A stretch of 64,000 bases of DNA from Fluviicola sp. (lineage in GTDB: Bacteria; Bacteroidota; Bacteroidia; Flavobacteriales_D; Crocinitomicaceae). The stretch covers positions 620,001 to 684,000 of the forward strand of contig NZ_JBCNJT010000001.1 in assembly GCF_039596395.1 (NCBI RefSeq), in the 5' to 3' direction. Position numbers and translations under genes: made by a program. Under the pieces are notes generated by a model, which worked only from the letters and a program-made list of their open reading frames with translations, made no database searches and was not told where the DNA came from. This document shows positions 23,999-33,364 of this stretch, piece after piece. The stretch's first letter is position 1. Each line of letters begins with the position of its first letter.

Positions 23999-25000
23999 TA
24001 CCAACCAAATCGGTTTTTCTTTATCTAAAGCCACCAATCCCCGGAAATTTGTTTTCTGCAATTTCTCCGGAAAGTCGGTGTTCATCAATGTATTAAATTC
24101 CATTTCGCGCCATCTGAAATAACCGCTGTCAATTCCGTTATACGAGCGCATGTCTGCCGTTTGGTCTTCATTCAATCCTTGCTGGACGCGGTATTCCGCA
24201 TCTGCCAAATGGAACATGAATTCAGCGCTGAACGTGGCATCATTGAATGATTCGAACAGTTGTACCAGGTTTGGTTTGAACGGCTGGCCGTAAAATTCGT
24301 CAACCAGGCAGGTAGGATGGAAGATGTTCAGGTTTTGAGCGATCTTAATCCTGCTTTTCGAATCCAGTGCATTGCGCAATTGGTCCAGCATTTTCAGTTT
24401 GATCCCTTCCCGAATCGTTGCGTTGAACATCTTACGGTCCCAATTACTCACTTTTAATCCAGCTTTTCTCCAGGTTAAAGGAGCACGGACAGGAATGTGG
24501 AATTCAGCTGCTACGCGTGAATAAGGCCGGAATAAATTGGTGTTGATATATACCAATCCATGGTGATTGGAAATCGAATCGATAGGTTCATCACCCAGCA
24601 GGTCCTGCAATATTTTGATTTGGGAACGCAATTCCTTTTCAATGTGCGCTTCTTCGACCTGTTTAAAATGATAATTCACTGCCGATTTGAACTCATGCCG
24701 CTTTTTCTCAGCGTTGTATTGCGTCAGGGAATTTCCATACAGCATGGTGTCGACATCGTTTGAAAAACCGGATGTGATACAGAAATGCAGACCGATGGAA
24801 AATTCATAGCCTTCTTTTTTCAGATCCAGCAATTTTTGGATGCGTTCGGGTAACTCGGCCTCGTTCTCGCGGTCAAATCGTGTAGTGAAACAAGCGACGG
24901 AATTGATTTTACCTGCTTTGATTGCTTTGATGATTCCCTGATCAATGTAATCGATAGCCCCGTAATCATCGGCTGTAAGAATATACTTACTGGTTCTCAT
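23990..25000 (-). CDS. ChbG/YdjC-family carbohydrate deacetylase
   Basis: 336 residues, somewhat longer than typical ChbG (about 250). The family's NodB-like barrel motifs are present: TADDYG (D11, D12), GLHFCIT (H72) and SNHHG (145-147), the metal-binding residues of a deacetylase acting on N-acetylated sugars. The N-terminus (MRTSKYILTADDYG) starts the first strand directly, so there is no signal peptide and the enzyme is cytoplasmic. The C-terminal third (from about 260) is an extension with no recognised motif. Substrate unknown; chitooligosaccharides or similar amino sugars are the family precedent. Confidence 0.82.
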   Translation of the reverse strand: MRTSKYILTADDYGAIDYIDQGIIKAIKAGKINSVACFTTRFDRENEAELPERIQKLLDLKKEGYEFSIGLHFCITSGFSNDVDTMLYGNSLTQYNAEKKRHEFKSAVNYHFKQVEEAHIEKELRSQIKILQDLLGDEPIDSISNHHGLVYINTNLFRPYSRVAAEFHIPVRAPLTWRKAGLKVSNWDRKMFNATIREGIKLKMLDQLRNALDSKSRIKIAQNLNIFHPTCLVDEFYGQPFKPNLVQLFESFNDATFSAEFMFHLADAEYRVQQGLNEDQTADMRSYNGIDSGYFRWREMEFNTLMNTDFPEKLQKTNFRGLVALDKEKPIWLVNV

Positions 25001-25070
25001 GTGAATAGTTTCGAATAGGGTTCGTCTACAAAAGAAATCATTTTATCTGAATTCTAATGCATTACAACGA

Positions 25071-25118
25071 AAAATAATTAGTTGGTACGCGATTAATCGC
25101 GTGCCTGCTAATTATTTT
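25071..25118. repeat. Palindromic intergenic element, copy 1
   Basis: TAATTAG arms surround a near-perfect GTACGCGATTAATCGCGTGC core (one mismatch). It straddles the stop of the NTF2-like gene and can act as its terminator. It belongs to the family also seen at 35665, 43400, 45246 and 50684. Confidence 0.65.
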
Positions 25119-25567
25119 ATTTTGCTATTATTCTTCCGGCGCGTATCTGTAATAATCAAAATCTTCCAGGAGCCGTCTGTTTTTACCAGCTGAAAAGCAT
25201 TTACACCTTCGTGCGAATAGACATTGTCGACATAAAAAGCATATTTCGTCCAAACCGTCGCAAGATTGTCATCGATTTTAATTTCGCAGGAAAGCAATCG
25301 TTCATCCCAAACTTCTTCATGCGGCTTGCCAATTGCATTCAGGAAAGAATGAATGGAATCGCAGTGAAATTTTGCTTCACCTTTCTTATTGACAAAACTC
25401 GTGTTTAAAGTTGCATTCGGAAAGAAAGTCTTTCTTACCATCGAACTGTCGCCTTTTCGCATGCCTTCAAATAATTGGTCAATAACCCGGCGGACTTCTT
25501 TTTTTTCGGCTTTTTGTGCATATCCAAAAACAGGAACGACCAATAAAAGAAACAGAATCGTTTTCAT
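25112..25567 (-). CDS. Exported NTF2-like (SnoaL/DUF4440-type) protein
   Basis: 151 residues from the ATG at 25567, chosen because it opens a signal peptide (MKTILFLLLVVPVFGYAQ). The mature part shows the NTF2-like cone-fold pattern: an N-terminal helix (VRRVIDQLFEGMRKGDSSMV), FFPNATL, and the closing strands WTKYAFYVDN...GVNAFQLVKTDGSWKIL. Such periplasmic proteins are common in Bacteroidota, sometimes with ligand-binding or isomerase-like roles; none can be assigned. Overlaps the palindromic element at its 3' end. Confidence 0.75.
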   Translation of the reverse strand: MKTILFLLLVVPVFGYAQKAEKKEVRRVIDQLFEGMRKGDSSMVRKTFFPNATLNTSFVNKKGEAKFHCDSIHSFLNAIGKPHEEVWDERLLSCEIKIDDNLATVWTKYAFYVDNVYSHEGVNAFQLVKTDGSWKILIITDTRRKNNSKIK

Positions 25568-25642
25568 AAGCTTTAACAGAATGAGAATGAGATCGATTGA
25601 TCTAAAGTACAAAGATTAGAGGCAGAAAACATCATTTAATCC

Positions 25643-26824
25643 TCATTCTGTTTCTGTATCCCCATTCTGTCTTTTAATCACGGTTCTCGGTTCATCGAAA
25701 CTCTTCTTCTTGTATGGGAAAACATCGGCCAGTTCTCCGCTGTAAAAGAATTCATAAGCAACAGATCCGAAGGTGTAATCGGTGTCTTTGATCTTATACA
25801 CAGAACCACCCACCGCAGGATTCGGTTTGGGTTTGGAGCGCTGGAACCCGAGATTAAACAGGGAAGCCAGGATTTCCGGACGATCATCGATCGGGTAGCC
25901 GGCTTTTTCCCACTGGGTTTTAATTTCTCTCAAGAATAAGGCTGTATACAAATAGGAATAGTAGTGGTTTTCCCATTGCACCAGACGCTGCAAGCGCAAA
26001 TCCAGTGTATCATTCGCTTTGGTTGCATAGTTGACGGTCGAATCGAAGTCCAGCAACGCTTCGTATTTTTCTCCGGGATAGAATTCGCTGTTCTTTTCGG
26101 CCAAATACCGTTCGATGGTCAATGCAGTTCCGTTCTTAATGCCGGTAACACCGTACGAAAGATGATTTTCCAGCGCCAATACTTTCAACGGACCGATGTA
26201 GCGTTTATAGGATTCCCTGCCGGAATTGAACAAACGGATCTGTTCACCTACCAGGCAGGCAACAATCAATCTTGGCTCAACACCGGTTACGTGGTACACC
26301 GAATCAATGTATTTTTTATCCTTGGTTACTGCCTGTTTGAAATCCTGCCATTCAGCAATGTTCATCCATTCAAAAACACTCAGCCCGGTAGTTTTCTGAG
26401 AACTTTTTTCGTTTTTGTGTTTCCATTTCGCGAAAGCCTTCATATAGGCTTTGTTCTTTCTCAATTGAAGATCCACAGCATCCAGCATGCGTAGTGCGAG
26501 TTTTTCGTCCTTGTTCTTGTTGTAAATCTCCAGGATCTGGTTGGCATTCTTCGGGTAGAACTCATTCACCAGCATGATGCGGTTCAAAACTTCAAACCGG
26601 TGTTTGATCATGGAAACGGAATCAACCTTGAAGGATTGATCGTATTTGTCGTGCATTTCCGCGAAATACCGGTTGTTCTCATCAATGGAACCGCTTTCGT
26701 TTGTCCAGCTGAATTTAACCGCAAAATAAGTTGCCGTTAGGAGGAATCCGTAAGCCGCAAAACCGTATAGAAGGATAGTGTAAGGTATTTTGAACCATTT
26801 TTTCCTGAAGAAGGAGAATTTCAT
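25643..26824 (-). CDS. Membrane-anchored lysozyme-like protein, function uncertain
   Basis: 393 residues. One N-terminal membrane helix (KIPYTILLYGFAAYGFLLTATYF) anchors a large periplasmic part that is mostly helical. The section from about 185 to 350 reminds me of lysozyme-like or DUF1402-type proteins: GVEPRLIVACLVGEQIR (possible catalytic Glu), YGVTGIKNGTA, then RPEILASLFNLGF and AYEFFYSGELADVF. A role in peptidoglycan cleavage or remodelling is therefore possible but not proven. A good -7 box lies just upstream. Confidence 0.5.
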   Translation of the reverse strand: MKFSFFRKKWFKIPYTILLYGFAAYGFLLTATYFAVKFSWTNESGSIDENNRYFAEMHDKYDQSFKVDSVSMIKHRFEVLNRIMLVNEFYPKNANQILEIYNKNKDEKLALRMLDAVDLQLRKNKAYMKAFAKWKHKNEKSSQKTTGLSVFEWMNIAEWQDFKQAVTKDKKYIDSVYHVTGVEPRLIVACLVGEQIRLFNSGRESYKRYIGPLKVLALENHLSYGVTGIKNGTALTIERYLAEKNSEFYPGEKYEALLDFDSTVNYATKANDTLDLRLQRLVQWENHYYSYLYTALFLREIKTQWEKAGYPIDDRPEILASLFNLGFQRSKPKPNPAVGGSVYKIKDTDYTFGSVAYEFFYSGELADVFPYKKKSFDEPRTVIKRQNGDTETE

Positions 26825-26847
26825 TCGTGTTTATTTAAAAACCGGTA

Positions 26848-26855
26848 CAAAACTA
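26848..26855 (-). promoter_or_regulatory. -7 box upstream of the lysozyme-like gene
   Basis: Minus strand TAGTTTTG matches TAnnTTTG about 24 bases before the start codon. Confidence 0.45.
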
Positions 26856-26986
26856 AAAATAGAATCGAAGCGCGAAAGGCTTTTAACACATCGGCAATTG
26901 AAAATGTACGGTTCCTTTCCTGAGAACTTCAAACGAACTTTAACTACCAGTTCTCTCTTTTCAATTATTCTATTTTCCATCTTCCA

Positions 26987-28408
26987 TTATTTTTTTAGTC
27001 CTTTAAACGAAGCGATCCGGATTTCCTGCATCAGGTTCGAATGTGCATCCGACAGCTTTTGGATCGGGACAAAACGCCCGTTCCCGAAATGTGCTGCTTC
27101 TTCCATCAATTGCGCGTCTCTTTCACGCGTTTGGATTCCCACTACCGAAAATATCACACCGTCTTTGGCGTATTTCTGAACGGTTTTCTGGTAATCTTCC
27201 GAGTCTTTGTTGAAAGCACCGTCCGTAATAATGATGACCATATTTGCTTTATCCGGGTCGTAATTCTTCATCACTTCCTTATAACCCATTTTAATTCCTT
27301 TTCCTCCGGCAGTCATACCGATCGGTTTCAGGTCCGAAATGGATTTCTGTAATTCTTGCTTGTGGTCACCGGAAGTTGGTTCCCGGAAAACTTCGGCTGT
27401 ACTGGCATAAGTAACCAATCCCATTTTATCCTGCGGGCGCAGTTTGCTCACCAACTGGTTCAGGGAATATTTCATCAGGTTCATTTTTTCTCCCATCTTC
27501 ATCGAACTGGAAATATCAAGCACAAAAATCACGTTGACGTCCCTGAAGTTGGAAGCATCGAAATTCTCGGATGGAATGTCAACCAGTTCCGGCATGACTT
27601 TTTGCGTGGTGGTATCAATGATTTCACTGGCCATTTGTTCGTTCAATTTCTCCTGTGCTTTTTCGGGAGGCAATTGTTGCGCAACTTCTTCCGGCTCTGG
27701 CTCCGGCTCTTTCGTTGGTACCGGTGGAGTGTAAGCAGGATTTTTCGAAAGCGGGATGGTGATCTCGGAAATTTCAGGACCGACATAAATTCCGGCTTCT
27801 TTGGTTAAATAACCTTCCCGGCTAACCAGGAAATAAAAGAAACCCGGAGGTAGTTTTTCGGTGAATTTTCCCAATCTTCCGGTAATCCATGTTCCGCTGG
27901 GCCGTCCATTGTGAATGATGCTGACCGTAGATTTTGAAAGCAATTCCTGGGTCGCTTTATCGATGGTAATGATCGTCAACTCGCTGGGTGCATTCACGCC
28001 TGCCGGAACGGCATTGAAATCGGGGCATTTGGTCAGGTAATTATCGTCCGGGAGGTCTTCCGTAACAGTTCCCACCAGGCGATAAACAACTGGATTTGCC
28101 TGGTCGCTCATGAATAATTTCAGCACGTAATTGAAATTTCCTTTTTGGGAAGGGTTGACCTGAATCCGAAGCTGCGTAGTGGAAAGCGGCTCAATGAGAT
28201 CTGCGGTTAGTCGGTAAGTGACTTCCGGGCTGTGTTCCACGCGCAGAATGTATACTTTTTGCTCGGTAGGATTCCCGATATTCAGATCGATGTATCGCTT
28301 GGACTGCCTGTTAATGGTACCATATTCCAGGAAATCTTCCGAATTGGATTGTTGTCCGTGAACCGAACCACAGATGAACAACATACAAATGACCGCTAAA
28401 ATTCTCAT
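26987..28408 (-). CDS. Exported VWA-domain protein
   Basis: 473 residues with a signal peptide (ending VHGQ). Residues about 30-125 form an Ig-like/ASPM-SPD2-Hydin-type beta domain (YIDLNIGNPTEQKVYILRVE). A second beta domain (about 145-220) is followed by a Pro/Glu-rich linker (PVPTKEPEPEPEE). The C-terminal von Willebrand A domain (about 288-460) has an intact MIDAS: DISSS, a Thr in GMTAGGKG and ITDG. It should mediate metal-dependent protein contacts in the periplasm or at the cell surface. No partner gene is adjacent. Confidence 0.82.
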   Translation of the reverse strand: MRILAVICMLFICGSVHGQQSNSEDFLEYGTINRQSKRYIDLNIGNPTEQKVYILRVEHSPEVTYRLTADLIEPLSTTQLRIQVNPSQKGNFNYVLKLFMSDQANPVVYRLVGTVTEDLPDDNYLTKCPDFNAVPAGVNAPSELTIITIDKATQELLSKSTVSIIHNGRPSGTWITGRLGKFTEKLPPGFFYFLVSREGYLTKEAGIYVGPEISEITIPLSKNPAYTPPVPTKEPEPEPEEVAQQLPPEKAQEKLNEQMASEIIDTTTQKVMPELVDIPSENFDASNFRDVNVIFVLDISSSMKMGEKMNLMKYSLNQLVSKLRPQDKMGLVTYASTAEVFREPTSGDHKQELQKSISDLKPIGMTAGGKGIKMGYKEVMKNYDPDKANMVIIITDGAFNKDSEDYQKTVQKYAKDGVIFSVVGIQTRERDAQLMEEAAHFGNGRFVPIQKLSDAHSNLMQEIRIASFKGLKK

Positions 28409-28554
28409 ATTCGATTGAATAGTCTAAAATACAATTATTTTGGCCTGCAAGAAGAATGCCTGTTTTAGAATAGAAGTGATTTCGGGGCAAAAAGTTACGA
28501 GCGGTGTCTGTGGTTGAGTGCTCCTGTGCACTTGTTGATTGATTGTTTCGGCAT

Positions 28555-28587
28555 AAAAAAAGCGGATCCGCACATGCAGATCCGCCT
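28555..28587 (-). terminator. Terminator after second DUF2911 gene (minus strand)
   Basis: On the minus strand GCGGATC pairs with GATCCGC around a 10-base loop and is followed by seven T. Confidence 0.85.
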
Positions 28588-28606
28588 TCATATCCTTCAG
28601 TTCGAT

Positions 28607-29458
28607 TTATTTACTCCATTCCTTGATGGAGTCATTGAACATTTTGGTGTAGTTGTCGTATTTCGTTTTTTCAGACAAAGCCAATCCTTTTTTCGCAGAT
28701 TCGATAGCGCCTTTTTTGTCGCCCAATTCTGCCTGGATCAATGATTTTGTGCGCAGGATCCAGAATGCTTCCGGATTCATGTCAGATGCTTTGGTAGCCC
28801 ATTCCAACGCTTTTTTCAAATCTTTCTTATTCTCCAGGTAATAATTTGCCGCTCCGAAATAATCGTTTGCAGAAGGCCCGGCCATCGTTTTGTTGATGTT
28901 TGCCATCACTTTTGCATCCGTAGGAACTGCAAACGGGAAAGCAACAGCCGTTTGGTCCCACTTCAGGGTCAAAGTACCTCCGTTTACAGATTGTAATCCG
29001 TCGATAGAAATGGTGAAAGTCTCTACAGTTTCTTTCGCTGCAGTTGGTTTTGCCGAAGTTTTCAAAGCTACCTTCTTGTCGTCCCAGCTTTCAGGAGTTC
29101 CCCAGTTGGAAGCGTCTGTGTAGAAGATCAAATCCCACGATTCTTTTCCCGGTTTGGTATAAAGCGCGTAAGTTCCCGGCTTCAAGGTGTCTTTCCCGAA
29201 AATTACCGGATCTGAGTTGGTAAACTTCGTGTTTTCGTTGGCACCTGTTCTCCAAACTTCCCCGAAAGGAACCACATCTCCGAAAATCACGCGGTTTTTC
29301 TTACTTGGACGGGAATATTCGATCGTCAGGTTTGTAAGTCCGACAGTTTGCTCCGTTTTGCTAAACGGGCTTGGCTGCGGCGCTAATTGTGCCTGGGACA
29401 AGGTACCGAAGCCAATGGCTAAAATTGCGGTTGTAATGACTTGTTTCATAAATTTCAA
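28607..29458 (-). CDS. DUF2911 domain protein with TPR-like C-terminus (copy 2)
   Basis: 283 residues, the same length as the paralogue at 6773-7624, with a signal peptide (ending SQAQL). Family motifs are LTIEYSRPSKKNRVIFG, VVPFGEVWRTGAN and LKPGTYALYTKPGKESW, followed by the helical tail AANYYLENKKDLKKALEWAT. The sequences align from end to end, so they are duplicates that diverged. Role unknown. It has its own terminator and lies 28 bases after the pyrophosphatase gene. Confidence 0.85.
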   Translation of the reverse strand: MKFMKQVITTAILAIGFGTLSQAQLAPQPSPFSKTEQTVGLTNLTIEYSRPSKKNRVIFGDVVPFGEVWRTGANENTKFTNSDPVIFGKDTLKPGTYALYTKPGKESWDLIFYTDASNWGTPESWDDKKVALKTSAKPTAAKETVETFTISIDGLQSVNGGTLTLKWDQTAVAFPFAVPTDAKVMANINKTMAGPSANDYFGAANYYLENKKDLKKALEWATKASDMNPEAFWILRTKSLIQAELGDKKGAIESAKKGLALSEKTKYDNYTKMFNDSIKEWSK

Positions 29459-29486
29459 TTTAAAGAGTTCAACAAAAAGCCGGTTG

Positions 29487-30173
29487 TTATCCCAACAATT
29501 TCTCTAATGCGGAAGCCAGTTCATCCGTGGCATTTCCGAATTTGTTGTTATAGTCGTTATGAGATCTTTTGATGACTTCGAAAGCCTCGTCTTTCCCGTA
29601 AACGTGCGTAATTTCTACGTTTTTAGCACCTCCGTCCAAATCTTTGTAAGTCAGGAAGAAGTGGCGAACGCGGTCAATCACCATTTTAGGCATTTCAGAA
29701 ATATCTTCGATTGCTCCGTAAGCCTGGTCTCCTTTTAGAACAGCGATGATCTTATCGTCAGCTTCACCGCCATCAAGCATTCTGAAACCACCGATCACTT
29801 TTGCATCGCACAAAATATTCCCGTGGTTGAATGAACGCTCCGAAAGCACACAAATATCCAATGGATCACCGTCACCGACGATATCCGTTCTTCCCGTTTT
29901 TTCATTCGAGAAAGCAGCTACTTCTTTATCGCAATACGTTTGCGGAACGAATCCGTACAAACAAGGCATGTGATTGGACAATTTCTGAGGTCTGTCTACC
30001 ATGATATAACCGGATGGTTTGTGGATCTCGTACTTGATAGCGTCAGACGGAATGATTTCGATAAAGGCATTGACGATTGCCGGCTGCTTTTCACCGATCT
30101 CAATCCCATGCCACGGATGCGAAGTAAAACGCTTACTCATCGCATCAATAACTGCTTTAATTTCTGCTTTCAT
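29487..30173 (-). CDS. ppa: Inorganic pyrophosphatase, family I
   Basis: 228 residues. The soluble PPase hydrolyses pyrophosphate and pulls biosynthetic reactions forward. The signature DGDPLDICVL (D101, D103, D106) and supporting YGFVPQTY and KPSGYIMVDRP are present. It is longer than the roughly 175-residue E. coli enzyme because of an N-terminal extension and an extended C-terminal helix, as in many Bacteroidota PPases. A basic N-terminus without signal places it in the cytoplasm. Confidence 0.92.
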   Translation of the reverse strand: MKAEIKAVIDAMSKRFTSHPWHGIEIGEKQPAIVNAFIEIIPSDAIKYEIHKPSGYIMVDRPQKLSNHMPCLYGFVPQTYCDKEVAAFSNEKTGRTDIVGDGDPLDICVLSERSFNHGNILCDAKVIGGFRMLDGGEADDKIIAVLKGDQAYGAIEDISEMPKMVIDRVRHFFLTYKDLDGGAKNVEITHVYGKDEAFEVIKRSHNDYNNKFGNATDELASALEKLLG

Positions 30174-30246
30174 ATTGGACGCGAATATACAAACAAGAAA
30201 GACAAAAAGACTACAGATGCGGACTAAATTTGTCTTTGACGCTTTG

Positions 30247-31371
30247 CTACTGGCGCGCTTCTTTTGTCTCTCCGGTTTCCTGGATAATCCGCATATCCCG
30301 CTGCGGATAAGGAATCCGGATTTTGTAATGACGGAATAAGCGATCGATTTCGAAACGGATTTCGGATTTGTACACGTTGATGTCCCAGCTTTGATCGGCC
30401 CAGAACATGACTTCCATGTGAAGCCCGTTTTCTCCGAAGTTATTCAAACGGACGTCAACACCTTTCGTTTTATGCACTTTCGGATGGCTCAGAACGGCTT
30501 GCTTTAAGATTTCGCTCACCAAATGTGTATCACTTCCGTAAGCAACCGTTACGGGAAGCCGGAAACGGGAAAGGGTGCTTCCGTGGCTCCAGTTCTCAAT
30601 GTATTCCTGGGTTAGTTTCGTATTGGGAACAATGAGCACGTTGCCGTCGCGGGTTTCGATTTGGGTAGTGCGCACATTGATCCGGATGATCTTTGCAACG
30701 ATGGCATCCGACGATTTTCCGTCACTGAATTCCACCACGTCGCCAACCCGGATACTTCCTTCAAAAAGCAGGACGAAACCGGAGAACATGTCTTTGAAAA
30801 CATCCTGCAATCCAAGTCCCAAACCAACCAGTAAAGCGGCAGAACCTCCGAGGAATAATTTCGCATCGACATCCAGTGCCACCAAAATGCAGAAGAAAGC
30901 CAATACATTAATCACATATTTAGCAACTTGTGTGTACACATATTCGGTACCGATTTCGTTGTTTTTATTTCGTTTGAACCTGCGCTGAATGAACAAGCGC
31001 ACTACGTTGATCGTAACGCGTGCCCCGAAAATGATCAGCACCACATAGATTACGTTTTCAAAGCTGACTTTGATTTTGGGTGTATCGATGAAATGATAAT
31101 CCAGGAATTCCTTGAAAGTCACTCCTTCGTTGTTGATGTTGAAACACTTGATCGAAATGTAAGCTGCGAGCGCAAAACCACTTTGACTCAATAATTTCAG
31201 CCACGTAGTTTTTCTTCCTTCCAGATGGATGTTTGCGGAAGTCAGGTAGCGCTTTAATGAACGGTAGATCAGTTTCCGTGCAACATAAGCCAGAAAAAAG
31301 GAAACGGCAATAATCAGGATGTTCAGATAACAAACCTTGATCAAACCAAGCGTGAATTTGGTTTCCAGCAT
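30247..31371 (-). CDS. Mechanosensitive channel, MscS family
   Basis: 374 residues. Four membrane helices precede the conserved pore helix (LFLGGSAALLVGLGLGLQDVFKDMFSGF, shown by its repeated Gly/Ala pattern). Then come the beta domain (VGDVVEFSDGKSSDAIVAKIIRIN) and the cytoplasmic C-terminal cage domain (VLIVPNTKLTQEYIENW). It releases solutes on hypo-osmotic shock. It sits four bases after dnaG on the same strand, so the two probably share a transcript; this pairing has no obvious functional logic. Confidence 0.9.
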   Translation of the reverse strand: MLETKFTLGLIKVCYLNILIIAVSFFLAYVARKLIYRSLKRYLTSANIHLEGRKTTWLKLLSQSGFALAAYISIKCFNINNEGVTFKEFLDYHFIDTPKIKVSFENVIYVVLIIFGARVTINVVRLFIQRRFKRNKNNEIGTEYVYTQVAKYVINVLAFFCILVALDVDAKLFLGGSAALLVGLGLGLQDVFKDMFSGFVLLFEGSIRVGDVVEFSDGKSSDAIVAKIIRINVRTTQIETRDGNVLIVPNTKLTQEYIENWSHGSTLSRFRLPVTVAYGSDTHLVSEILKQAVLSHPKVHKTKGVDVRLNNFGENGLHMEVMFWADQSWDINVYKSEIRFEIDRLFRHYKIRIPYPQRDMRIIQETGETKEARQ

Positions 31372-31374
31372 CGC

Positions 31375-33360
31375 TTAATGAATAATGGTTTGGTTCAACT
31401 TTCCTGCAATGGACATTTTAACACGTTCCAAAACAATTTGCTCGGATAGCAAATCCTGGAATTGTTCCTGGGTAATATTTTCGGCCAGATCGTTCAGTTC
31501 TTTTTGTATTTGTGCGATGCGTTGCATGACACGTAATTTCTTGAAACCGTAAATAGCGTTCATAACCGTGTTTTTCAATTTGTCGATTTCACGATTCGTA
31601 TCCACGCTGTATTTCATAAGCCACTGTGGACTTAATTCGTGTTGCTCGGTTTCAATTTCGGTGATTAACTGTACGATTTCCGGGTTTTCGTGCCGCAGCC
31701 AGTAGGAAACTTTATACAGTGTTTTATCAGCCAATCCGTCTACAATTTGCTGGTAAATGTCCTGGAAGACCGGGAATTGAAAGGTCAGTTCGTCTTTTGC
31801 CAATTCGTGATTGATGAGTTCCGCAACACTGACTTCCACGGTATGGGCCAGGCCATGTTCGTCGATGTGGTCGGTTGTAATGGCAAAAACACCGTATTTC
31901 ACCAGTACGCGGATCAATTCATGTTCCTCACGCGCATACGGAGCTTTCACTTCCGTAGCTGTTACGGCTTGCGGAGTCGGCTCGGTAAAAGTATCTGTCA
32001 GCGAAGGATTCGAAGCGATCATCGGTTCATCCAGTTCTTTCGCAACCTGGTTTTTACGCAGTTTGTTCAATTCGTTGATGACGATACTTTCATCAAATCC
32101 GAAAACACGGGCAATCTCGGTTGTAAAAACAGAACGGGTGATCTGATCCGGGATCAATGAAATGGATTGAACCACATCGCGGATGATCTGTGCTTTTTGC
32201 AGCGGATCGTTATTTCCTTCGGCAAGCAGGAGGGAGGTTTTGAAGCTCACAAAATCCTGCGTATTGGCTTTGATGAAATCCATCAATTCCGTGGTACTGA
32301 CTTTTTTGGAGTAAGAATCCGGGTCGTCACCATCCGGGAAAAGCACCACTTTTACGTTCATTCCTTCTTCCAGGATGAGGTCAATTCCGCGGAAAGAGGC
32401 TTTAATTCCAGCTGCGTCACCATCGTAAAGGATCGTAATGTTTTGCGTGTAGCGCTTGATCAAACGGATTTGTTCCTTCGTCAAAGAAGTTCCCGAAGAA
32501 GCTACCGAATTGGCCACTCCGGCCTGGTGCATGGAAATAACGTCTGTGTATCCTTCGCACAGGAAACAGTTGTCGTATTTGACGATATCACCTTTCGCGA
32601 AGTACAATCCGTACAAGATTTCACTCTTATTGTAGATGATACTTTCGGGAGAGTTGAAGTACTTGGCTACTTTTTTATTGTCTGTAATCAGCGTTCGTCC
32701 TCCGAATCCCAAAACACGGCCGGAAATGGAATGAATGGGGAACATCACACGGCCACGGAAGAAATCGAAACTGCGGTCATCTTTCGTGCGGGTTAACCCC
32801 ACAGATTCCAGGTATTCTTTTTTATATCCTTTTTTCAGGGCCGCTTTGGTGAAATCATCCCCTGAGTTCAGGCAGTATCCCAATTGAAATTTCCTGATGA
32901 TATCCGCTCTGAATCCGCGTTCTTCGAAATAGGAGAGACCGATGTTCTGGCCTTCCGGGTTCTCATGCATGTTGTGCATGAAATGTTCCTTGGCGAATTC
33001 GTTGATGATGTATAAACTTTCGCGCTCGGTAACGGCGGCCATTTCTTCCGCTGTCTGCGGTTTGTCTTCCGGGACCTGGATCCCGTATTTATCAGCCAGC
33101 CACTTTAAAGCTTCCGGGTATGAAAAATGCTCCTTTTCCATGAGGAAGCTAACCACCGTTCCTCCTTTTCCGGAAGAAAAGCACTTAAAGATCTGTTTTG
33201 CAGGAGAAACCATGAAGGAAGGCGATTTCTCATCCACGAACGGACTCAGCCCTTTCAGGTTCGATCCGGACTTTTTTAAGTTCACAAATTCCCCGATCAC
33301 CTCTTCAATACGAGCTGTTTGCATGATTTCATCAATGATATGCGGGGGAATGCGAGACAT
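31375..33360 (-). CDS. dnaG: DNA primase DnaG with degraded zinc site
   Basis: 661 residues from the ATG at 33360 (MSRIPPHIIDEIMQTARIEE); the upstream frame to 33489 overlaps the neighbouring lipoprotein gene. DnaG makes RNA primers for replication. The CHC2-like N-domain is recognisable (LKGLSPFVDEKSPSF, KCFSSGKGG), but three of four zinc ligands are replaced: positions 39, 42 and 63 are Ser, Val and Ser; only Cys60 remains. The Toprim core (CEGYTDVISMHQAG, ILYDGDAAGIKA) looks intact. The C-terminal part should contact the DnaB helicase. The loss of ligands is, to my knowledge, seen in other Flavobacteriales. Confidence 0.93.
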   Translation of the reverse strand: MSRIPPHIIDEIMQTARIEEVIGEFVNLKKSGSNLKGLSPFVDEKSPSFMVSPAKQIFKCFSSGKGGTVVSFLMEKEHFSYPEALKWLADKYGIQVPEDKPQTAEEMAAVTERESLYIINEFAKEHFMHNMHENPEGQNIGLSYFEERGFRADIIRKFQLGYCLNSGDDFTKAALKKGYKKEYLESVGLTRTKDDRSFDFFRGRVMFPIHSISGRVLGFGGRTLITDNKKVAKYFNSPESIIYNKSEILYGLYFAKGDIVKYDNCFLCEGYTDVISMHQAGVANSVASSGTSLTKEQIRLIKRYTQNITILYDGDAAGIKASFRGIDLILEEGMNVKVVLFPDGDDPDSYSKKVSTTELMDFIKANTQDFVSFKTSLLLAEGNNDPLQKAQIIRDVVQSISLIPDQITRSVFTTEIARVFGFDESIVINELNKLRKNQVAKELDEPMIASNPSLTDTFTEPTPQAVTATEVKAPYAREEHELIRVLVKYGVFAITTDHIDEHGLAHTVEVSVAELINHELAKDELTFQFPVFQDIYQQIVDGLADKTLYKVSYWLRHENPEIVQLITEIETEQHELSPQWLMKYSVDTNREIDKLKNTVMNAIYGFKKLRVMQRIAQIQKELNDLAENITQEQFQDLLSEQIVLERVKMSIAGKLNQTIIH

Positions 33361-33364
33361 ATTT

